From positions 3,011,703 to 3,075,702 of the forward strand of contig PTFA01000085.1 of assembly GCA_003342895.1 (NCBI GenBank): a DNA stretch of 64,000 nt, given 5' to 3'. Position 1 is the first letter of the stretch. The number at the start of each line of letters is the position of its first letter. Of the stretch, positions 55,751 through 64,000 are shown one piece after another. Under the pieces are notes generated by a model. The model made no database searches, was not told the DNA's origin, and saw only the letters and a program-made list of their open reading frames with translations. The DNA comes from Casuarius casuarius (Eukaryota > Chordata > Aves > Casuariiformes > Casuariidae). The position numbers were made by a program, and so were the translations under genes.

Positions 55751-58700
55751 GTCCCTTTGGGGAAGATTTGCTTTTAATCCTCTTCCTGCAGCAAAATCCC
55801 TCAGCGCTAGATGGTAGTGTGTGCTCACCAAAAAATGCCAGCGTTGCTGATGGGATCTGTCAGAAATCCTCCCTGAGCCTCGTCAGGGCTGTTAGTGCTG
55901 TCCGGAGCCTATCAAAAATTAAAACTGGGTTGTCAGCGTGGTGAGACTTTGCTCCCTGGAACATCTGGGCCGGGGAGCTTTCTAAGCCTTCTCTAATCAA
56001 CGTTTCTTTGCTACAGCTCACCTTGTCCAGCTTGCCTTGTCACGGTGCCATCACAGAATCACAGCCAGCTTTGCCGTCCTGCCTGCCTCGGACCACTCCT
56101 GCCCTTGCTGGACCGTTCTCGGGAGGTTCTCCGGCACCACAGCGTTCCTGGGGAGATTTCCACCGCCCCGCACACCGCAGTGGCAGCAAGCATTGGGATG
56201 ACATTCAGGTCACGTTTTCCTTTTCACAGTTTAATTTCATTTTTCATGCTTAAATCCTCAGCTTCCTCCATATATCAATACTAAATAATCCCTCTCTTTG
56301 CTTAGTGCTTGCAGCCTGCAGCCACTGCGAGCCAGAACACACACGCAGGGCCCTGCCACCACATGCACGCTTGGTGGCTGATCTGGCCATGTGCTAATGT
56401 GGGGAGGGAATGATAAAGACCCTTTAACTCCTTCCCTCCAGCCCTGTTCCTCTCCTCCTGTGCCTGTGGGAGCTCGTGTGTCCCTGTTTAACCCTTCTTT
56501 AGTTAAGGTGTTCATATGAGGCTAGTTCTTCAAGCCAGTTCAATCTTCCTTAACCAGACAGGGGATGTGCTTTCCTTCCTTTATGCAGCGACACTGGCAC
56601 ACACTACCTAACGGTACCCTGACCTTGTTCTTGCTGCCATACGAAGGAGTAAACTCAAGTCCAATGTGGTTCTCTGTCATCTCAACTCCAACCAGACCTT
56701 GCTGTTTTCCAGGTTTCTACCTCTGTTAGGATTCCACATACACACATCATGTATATTATAATTTGCACTGGTTTTCAGTGCTGAGTTAGACTTGCATAAG
56801 ACATGTTTGGCCATCTGTCTGTCCTGTTCTTCTCCTCCCCAATAACTTCTGAACCTGTTGGCCAGTTTAAACTCAATTTCATAGAAACATAGAGGTCTTA
56901 AAATACTACCTTCCACAAATTTTCTAAAAATGAATAACTAACTAGAAGAGAGAAAGTGTTCCTCCTCTGGGAAATATTGCCAGAACTCAGGTCTTATCCC
57001 GTCTACAAACCAGAGCTCACCTGCACATACTTACTGGCCAGGCAAAATATACTCTGAAACCAGCCACAGCATCTGCTGCCTCTTCTGTAGCCAAAACAGG
57101 TGGCGGATGTGGGAGGAAATTTAGAGAATCCTTTGGAAAGTGTAAGTGTGGAGACATGGGGAGGAGGATCGGGGAAGGGTGGGGTGATTTATAGCATGAG
57201 GCCAAGTGGGATGCAGTGTGATGGTGACATAAAAACATAAATCTATAGGAAATCAGGATTCACTAGGCTTGTGGCTTACAGATCAGGGGGCTGTCTGGTC
57301 TTTTACCATTTCTGATTTTTCTGCACCTCTTGGAATTATTTCCTTGTCCTCATTATTATTCAAAACGCCTCTCACTTTGTATCATCTGATAATTTCATCA
57401 GTCATCGTCTCTTCTAGATAAGTGTGAAATTTTTGAGATCAGCTCTAACACAGCACTACCATAATCAGTTTTAAACACACTGAATACCTTTTCTCTGCTC
57501 AGTAATTTGCTACTTTTATTCCCTCTTCACAGTTCTTAAGCCAGTTCTCAAGCTATGTGGGTGCTGTTATGTCAAAAGAGAAGTGAAAAATGTTATATTG
57601 AAATTTTTGTGATTCAGTCTTTCAACAGTTTGTTTAAAGCCAAATATGTTGGTCCTGCCACTTCCTTTTCACTCACTGATGTTGTAAAGCTATAGGAGGT
57701 TCCCTTCTTTAGGAACTCCAGGACAAATATAACTGCCTGTGAGTCGGTTATCCTTCAGCTGTGTTAGTGGCTTTTTGTGCTCAGAATTTGTTCCTTGTGG
57801 GAAAAGAGTCAGATTTACAAGATGGAAATTGCTGGGATCATTTCTTTTCTTAAGTTTGGCCTTGCATTTAATTCTCTGAGAGTGCTGTTTTCTGTTACTT
57901 TTTCTCAGTAATAAAGTAACTCTTCATCCTTAGGTCATCTTTATGATGTCTTTATGTGGAGAAGAGCATCTTATCTTTTCTCTTCTTCTCTTCTACATAC
58001 AGATATAACGGTTAATTTTCCAGTGTACTTGACCACTTTTTTCAGTGCTGCATCTACCAACCTAGATTTTCTGTGTTTGATATTCAAAGATCATTAGAAG
58101 CAGAGTATGTAAAGAATCCATACTAGAGCTTGATAGCTCTTGACTTGTCGTTTATGCACCCCTGTGGCCTGCAAATGAGAGAAACATTGAAAATCACTGG
58201 TCTGGCTTGCCGATATCTTAACTCCCGTGGATGCTTCGTGGCCTTGGAGAAGCATTGTCAGTCCTGTCACAGTGACAGTGAGAGCAAAGTGCTGATGAGG
58301 TACATTAGGAAGCAAGTTGACTGACACCAACCCTGTTCCATAAAACAGTCGGCAGTCGTTGAAACGGGTGCGACACCTCTCTCAGCTTCCCAAAGGGCTC
58401 AGAGCCGAGCCCCCGGACCCCTCCTGCTCCACGTCCCCCCGAGCTCTCCCAGCACAGAGGAACGGACACAACGGCAGTGGGGCTCCAGCAGTCCTTACGG
58501 CGCTTTCCCTGCTCCCCGTGGGCAGCGAGAGCACTGGGGTAGGACGGGGCATGGCCAGAGAGAGCGGAGCAGTGCCTGGTTCAGCCTGCGATGAGGCTGG
58601 GTGCAGGCTTGCTCACAGCGGGCCCCAGGCTCGGCGTGGCGCATCTTAGCTCTTCTCAGAAAGAAGCTGGGCTCAGCTGATAACCTGGGCATCAGCAGGA

Positions 58701-59149
58701 CAAATCCCAGCGTGAAAAAATCCCAGCAGGACAAACGCCAGCACTGACACCAGCTCACTCTGTAGCTTTGAGAAAGTCTCTTCGTCAGCTGGGTCAGAAA
58801 TTAAGCTAGCTGAGTTACTGCAGTGGGGGAGTATGATCAGGTCCTGAAACTGTCTGTGCATCAAGTTTGGCAAGGACAGTATTTCCCGAAAGGTGTCTGA
58901 CTACCCCCATCTATAAAATGAGGATGCATCCTGTGCCTGGCACTTTGCACTTTCTACTGAGGGTGTGATCAGAGACAGTCCTGGCCCTGGCACCGCTTTG
59001 TTCCCCAAAAGCTAAACTTGCTACAAAAAATAATCACAATAACTGAGAAGCCCTGGATGCTGTGGTTGCTGAGATACATCTGATTAGTGTTTTCCAGGCT
59101 AACTGATGTGCTGATGTCTGGCTGTGTTTGCAGAATCTGAAACAATAAC
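55751..59149. other. Long non-coding stretch, no recognised gene
   Basis: AT-rich at 56.5-58.1 kb, and GC-richer at 56.05-56.2 and 58.38-58.64 kb. CTGTCAC-A-GTGACAG at 58264-58278 is a perfect inverted repeat with MEIS/TGIF-type TGTCA/TGACA cores. A weak MIR-like word (CATCTATAAAATGAGGAT) lies near 58,908. Open frames are at most 96 codons. Confidence 0.5.
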
Positions 59150-59340
59150 TCCGACCTGCCCGGTTCATCTCCGTGAATGCCAGTTCTGATGACCAGTGTT
59201 GATGCTTTAAATATTGACCGAGTTAACTATTTCACTGCCTGTCGAAATTACAAAAGAAAGGGGATGGAAGAGCTGCACATTCAGCTGTGATTAAGAGTGC
59301 ATCACAGCACTGTGGGTACTTGATCTAGGGATCTGCTCAT
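59150..59340. promoter_or_regulatory. Candidate conserved non-coding element
   Basis: Non-repetitive, compositionally even DNA with GCTTTAAATATTGACC, GAGTTAACTATTTC and CAGCTGTGATTAAGAG words and no long open frame. The texture is enhancer-like; nothing more can be supported. Confidence 0.2.
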
Positions 59341-62300
59341 TTTCCCTCACTCCCCCTCCAGCCAAAGAGGTATTAGCAGGACTGAGCCTCATGTCTGACC
59401 TCTGCTCCCTGCCCATCCCTCGCAAGGCAAGGGGAGATAAGCCGGCTGAGCCCTGCAAGGCTCATGACTCTATGGGGATCCCAGGGAAGGGCAGCGAGTC
59501 CCAGGGAGGCAGGGAACATGCGTTATTATACTGTGAACCACATGCCAGGCACCTACCTCCCCCCTCACCCATGGAGGCTTTGGAAAAATGATCCCACATT
59601 TTCCTTTTTTCACTGCCTGTCCTGTTAGGTTATGATATGGCAAGCCTCAGGTACAGCTGCAGAGTTTTCTTGCTTTCATAGGCATGTTTTTTGCCTGTTT
59701 TTAAGAAGCCATGTGAACCCTCAAAGAGGAACGCTAGGCATATTTCCTTACTGTACGTTGTGAAGTGCTCACACGCGAGGAGTTTGGTTTCTCATGTGTT
59801 TGCACAGCAGATTCTAATCCCCGTCCCCAGCACTGCAAAACTGTGATTAACATGGCTTTGCTTTCCTGTGGCACCTTTCTGCTAATGAAATAACTCCCAC
59901 GACCTTCATGTGGAGCAGAAACATATCATTACCCCTGCTTTGCAGACACTATTCAGCATTTCAGCGTTCTGAAATATGCACTGTTCAGTCATGTATCTAA
60001 ACATGATCGGAACTACAAATCTACAAACATTAATGAAGTCTTCACAAAAAATTATGGGTGTTTCCTATTTAGGATTAGAAATGCTCTTCAGTGGCTGAGC
60101 AAAAACACTCTTAGGAAGGACCGGCTTGACTCAGTTGCTGACAGCCACAGGGGAGGGATTCACAGAAATTGCAACTGAAATTACTTCAGCAGTCTCCGGC
60201 CATCCTGCCTAGAGCCTTGCTACATTTTAATACTAAGCTCTTTGCCATAGTATTTGAGTCCCTGTGGGCACCTCTCTGACCCCTCTCCCTGCACGTCTGG
60301 GCAACAGCGCTGCTATCCATGCAAAGCTTCTGCAGGATGTAAATAGGTTTTGAAATGTCATTCCTTAAGAGTTAGAGCCTTTAAAAGTAACATAGGTATT
60401 TGAGGGACTAAGCAATCCCATGTCCACTGCATGTGGTGGTTCTTGAAACTGCAGTGCCCAGCAGTTTCATCAGCTTTTATGTATTGATGTATTGGTTTTC
60501 TAAAATGTTTTGAGAATGATTTCATTACTGAAGGAATGGCTTTGATGCTCAAAGCTCAGAAGTGGACACAAAGACCTGCTTTGGTGATTGAGAAAGCTTA
60601 GACTGTATCTTTGAAAAGCAGGATCCTCTTGATCTTGTACTTGACCCATGGTCTTTCTGCCGTGGCTGTAACCTGCCTGTGCCCCAGGCTTCAGCGAAGG
60701 TTACCTTACCCTTCTCTGTCTGGGAATCGGCTGTTGCTTGTCTTCTCGTTTCAAGTTCTGCTGCTAGCTGGGAAAAAACTTAAGTGTCTTTTCAACCCCA
60801 GGATCAGCTAAAACCAGTTTACACTTTCTCCCATCTCATTCACTTTATCCCTTTCTGTTCTTTCTCCTTCTTCTGAGGTTCAGGAGGATGACAGAGCTGA
60901 GTCTCACTTCTAAAATGGCAGCTTTTTCGTCGGTGCCTGCCATTTCAACCTTCTCAGGAAGGTGACACCAGAATTAAAGAGAAAGACCCTTTCTAAGGGC
61001 GAGGCTGTAAGTGAGAGAAGTGAGATTGAAAAGCAAAACCATAAACTACCCTGGGAGAAAGAAATCAACCCTCTGTTAGACACAAACCCTCAAATAAATC
61101 TACAGGAGCCTCAGTTGAGGAGGAAAGCTGGAAATACACCAGCAGAGCTGGTAAAGGCATTCGCAGGACAAAAAGGACTAACATGCACTAAAATTCATCC
61201 CTGCTCTGATACATCCTTTCTTTAGGTCCCAGACAACTCTGGATGTTTTCATGGAAGTCCATCCATCCAACGTCATTGTTCATTTCCCTTTTACTGGCTT
61301 ATCCAGAACTCAACTTCCCCTCCGCTCTCTTCTCCCCTTGCTGCTGACTTCTCACCATGACATGCCTAGATGATGCATCAGAAACAGGGCAGGCAGTAAA
61401 TGCTAATGGGAAAGAAAATTTTGGTCTGAGTTGTTTGTCTCCTGCTTTCTTGCCAGTTCTACCTGAGAAGGCAGTGAGGAATCAGCTGATTGTTCCAAGA
61501 GTTTTGGTTGAGGACTCTTAAAAAACTTGGTTATATTTAAATGAAGGGGAGGGAAAAGAAACAAAGAGGATTTTGAAGGTATGTTGTCTTTATAACAGAG
61601 AGGCTTGGCCAAAGTGCAGAGCCTTGGAAGAGAAACAAATCTAGCTGTATGGTAAATAGAGAGAGGCTCCCGTGATGTGGAAGATCCACATTCAGGAAGA
61701 GGAAGGTGAAGGGCAGATTCTGAAATGTCTGGAAAACACTAGTACAAGTGAAAAGAAGGCACAAGAGTGGTGAAGCATCTGAGGTAAGGAATATAGGTAA
61801 GTGTTTATTATTTTACTTGCATTTCTATTTTTTCTTCCACTAAAGAACACTTGCAGGTAGACCTCTTGCAAAACACAAGCCAGTTTGTTTCAGCTCTCAG
61901 GTGTCCTACAGGGGACCCTGCAGACTCCGGATGCCCTAACTGGAAGCTCTGAAAATGGATGTGCACGAGCTGCTGAGGAAATCTGCAGGAATCAGTGCTG
62001 GTCCTGAGGATGTTGGGTTGATTCCCATTTCCACGATGGGGTGGCACACAGGGAAAGGCGAAGGTAGAAAAAGTAGCGCTTAGAAGCAATATACATCAAG
62101 GGAAGTTTAAGAGCACATGTAATTATTAGAATCTGACCCCTCGCGAGGGTCTCTGCTGGGATTAGTTTCCCATATCACCCAGAGATAATCAGGTCTTCCC
62201 CCATGTACTTTCATTTCAGTCTTTGGGAAACTCAGGATTTCCCGAGTCATCTTGTAACCAATGTGAGACTCATGTCCAAGCCCCTGGGCAAGTCCCTGAA

Positions 62301-62456
62301 GGAAAGAACAGGGATGAGTCAGACACGATGAACAACTCTCTACATCTCTGAAGCAATCTGCTGTATCCCGGAGAGCGAGGGATCCCTGATGCGTGCCGAT
62401 GGTCCTTATCACAGAAATGAATTCCCAGGCAGAGACGTTACGTTGCAGCTTGCACA
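59341..62456. other. Long non-coding stretch, no recognised gene
   Basis: Average DNA with short frames. An 87-codon plus frame at 60,962-61,225 is Lys/Glu/Gln-rich and not recognisable. No repeat family or RNA gene was identified. Confidence 0.5.
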
Positions 62457-63326
62457 ATGCGGCCTAAATATAGAGAAGTGCAACAGAATTTGGGGAGTGG
62501 TGTCTGTGCAGCTGCATGTCGCTTCTTGAAGCCTGCAACGGAAAGGCAGATTGAAGGAGCTGGGGAAGGTTCTAGACCAGACTTCAACAACATATGGCTT
62601 GCAGGACGCACTTGGCTGATTAAGCAATGTGTTTGGCCTGCCAGATGGGCAGAAGACACTGTGATGTTTGGATCACTGGGTGGCTGGGGGAGATCCTCCT
62701 GCCTTGCAGCCAGCTGGCCAGCTCGCACGTGCACGGCACGCACCCGGCCCACCAGCACGCACCCACCGCTCAGCTACCCGGCGGCCAGAAACTGGAGCGT
62801 TACAGTCAACGAAGAGGCGGCAGGTGAGGACACTGAAGGAGGAAAGAAGAATGAGAAGAGCAGATATAGGGGCAGAGACAACTGTGGTAAGGGCATGATG
62901 AGAGGGTGGTTTGAGCTGCTACGTCAGCGTTTAGAGCCTACGCATGTATCTGCTGCAGTGAGGCATTCAAGGCCAAAGTCCTGGTATATGAGGGGAACAG
63001 GACTGAGTCACAAAATTCATTCCTCTGCTGCTTCACGCACCACATCGTGCAATGCCTTACCGAGTCTGGTTTGTTTGCTTTTCGTCTCCAGTATTCCCAT
63101 GGAGAGGCTGTTCCAGGCCCTCCCCTTTCCACAGGAAGACTCGCTACAGCTAATGTGCCGTGTGCTTAAATCTTCTCTTAGCTCGCTAAGGTCTGCATCC
63201 TGCCCGACGCCGCACGGACAGACAGCGGTTACATCCGCTCTGCCTTCGCTGCACAGGCCGCGCGATCTGTGCCAACAGGCGGTTCAGCCCTTTGAGGAAA
63301 ACCGAGTTGCATGCACTTCGCAATAG
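62457..63326 (+). other. Longest open reading frame in the window (289 codons), not assigned
   Basis: The frame opens with ATG at 62457 and runs uninterrupted to a stop ending at 63326. Shorter overlapping frames exist on both strands (for example 106 codons minus at 62,438-62,758). The predicted product is Ser/Arg/Ala-rich, with no domain, transmembrane segment or signal peptide I recognise, and the segment CTAGACCAGACTTCAACAAC near 62,572 recalls the ends of some old DNA transposons. It could be chance, a transposon fragment, or an unrecognised lineage-specific exon. I favour chance. Confidence 0.2.
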
Positions 63327-63815
63327 GAGTCTTTCAAATGATACCTGAAGAAAACAGGTCTTTCTGCTCTCCGTGGACTTTCTGGCATCTTTCATTAAGA
63401 GTCTTTCAACTGGTGTCAACCCTTGCTGGCCCCTTTTGTAGCAGAGCCTGTTGTTTGCAGCTCTCTTTGCTGGAAGGGTAGGAGATTTCAAGCCTACAAG
63501 TCAATGAGGCTTCCATATGCTTGGAGCTGGGCATGTGTATAGCTGCTTTTCTGGATCACGATTAGAGTTCGCACCACCTGACAAGATTCAGCTTGTGGTT
63601 TCTGAAGTGCTGCCAGTTTCTCTGGAATTAAAGATGTATATATTATATAAAATATCAATGCAAAAAAAAGGCAATTCCCTATTTGGGTTTCTGGTGCGTG
63701 TGCACTGCGTTAACTAAACGCTGCTCAGGAAACAAGAAGGCTCCTGCTACGGTGCCGCTTGTACCCCAGTAATAATCCCCTGATGCCACACGAGCAATGG
63801 TCCTTGCCCCCAAAG
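63327..63815. other. Non-coding stretch before the CpG island
   Basis: AT-rich to average, including an AT run at about 63,635-63,670. Nothing recognised. Confidence 0.55.
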
Positions 63816-64000
63816 AGCAGCCGACCGCCGCGGGGTAGGCAGAGACGGGAGCGGCCGCGAAGGGGCGGGGAGGATCTGCCCGGTGTCACGGAGCGCTGCC
63901 CGCAGCAGAGGCCTCTCTGGACGCAGCGAGCGCCCCGGGGGCGGGCTGCCCTGCTCGGCCGCGCTTTCCCGGGGCGGGGGAGAGGAGGCTGCGGGACGGC
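63816..64000. promoter_or_regulatory. Left edge of a CpG island with GC boxes (runs off the window)
   Basis: G+C and CpG density rise sharply from about 63,816 to the end. GC boxes (Sp1-type) lie at 63861-63870 (AGGGGCGGGG), 63937-63945 (GGGGGCGGG) and 63971-63980 (GGGGCGGGGG). A GCGGCCGC word lies at 63851-63858, and TTTCCCGG near 63965 resembles an E2F site. No TATA box or start codon context can be placed. Probably the promoter-side island of a gene beginning beyond the right edge, in either orientation. Confidence 0.6.

Noticed and set aside
58893..58945. Second MIR-like 3' end
   Set aside because: CATCTATAAAATGAGGAT fits but the upstream MIR core is not recognisable. Kept only as a remark.
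60962..61225. 87-codon Lys/Glu/Gln-rich frame
   Set aside because: Purine-rich DNA explains the composition. No family recognised.
1..64000. CRISPR array, operon, prophage or bacterial mobile element
   Set aside because: No regularly spaced repeats, no compact gene order and no ribosome-binding-site pattern. The sequence is of vertebrate nuclear type.

Overview
This window looks like vertebrate nuclear DNA, most likely from a bird. The best single clue is a 3'-end fragment of a CR1 LINE at about 47,536-47,612, in the form typical of bird genomes. Supporting clues are sparse recognisable repeats, moderate G+C broken by short CpG-dense patches, many short open frames with no recognisable domains, and no bacterial-style gene packing. 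A crocodilian or turtle is not excluded by CR1 alone. About one isolated ambiguous base per 600 bp is present.

I could not identify any protein-coding gene, exon, tRNA, rRNA or known microRNA. The longest open frames (289 codons at 62,457-63,326, plus strand; 226 codons at 32,712-33,392, minus strand; 208 codons at 1,196-1,822, plus strand) show no recognisable domain. Several lie in GC-rich DNA where other frames are open as well, so I do not call them genes. The window reads as intergenic or large-intron DNA.

Three components alternate along it. (1) CpG-dense patches of about 100-330 bp lie near 2.0-2.25, 5.3-5.6, 8.9-9.2, 40.5-40.8, 50.3-50.5, 51.6-51.9, 54.6-54.8 and 55.6-55.75 kb, and at the right edge (63.8-64.0 kb). 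The right-edge patch carries three GC boxes and is the best candidate for the promoter-side CpG island of a gene beyond the window. (2) AT-richer stretches with clustered homeodomain-like (TAAT), PBX/MEIS-like, GATA-like, RFX-like or MAF/AP-1-like motifs lie near 3.5, 5.2, 6.9, 7.5-7.8, 9.3-9.8, 16.6-17.0, 18.3, 21.6-21.9, 23.9-24.2, 29.2-29.7, 31.2, 38.3, 49.4, 52.3, 53.5 and 59.2 kb. They look like candidate conserved non-coding or enhancer elements, but conservation cannot be tested here. (3) Old repeats and low-complexity tracts are present: two CR1 pieces plus one doubtful one, a probable MIR-type SINE at 37.7 kb, a TG/TA microsatellite at 11.9 kb and several homopolymer and purine tracts.

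The most distinctive direct observations are short perfect inverted repeats: a 20-bp palindrome at 49,168-49,187; 10-bp stems at 33,948-33,970 and 39,171-39,196; a 9-bp stem at 55,034-55,053; two adjacent hairpins at 35,630-35,681; and a homeodomain-type inverted repeat at 49,418-49,436. Also notable is the strong tendency of ambiguous bases to sit in possible CpG contexts. I found no convincing evidence of a new multi-gene system.
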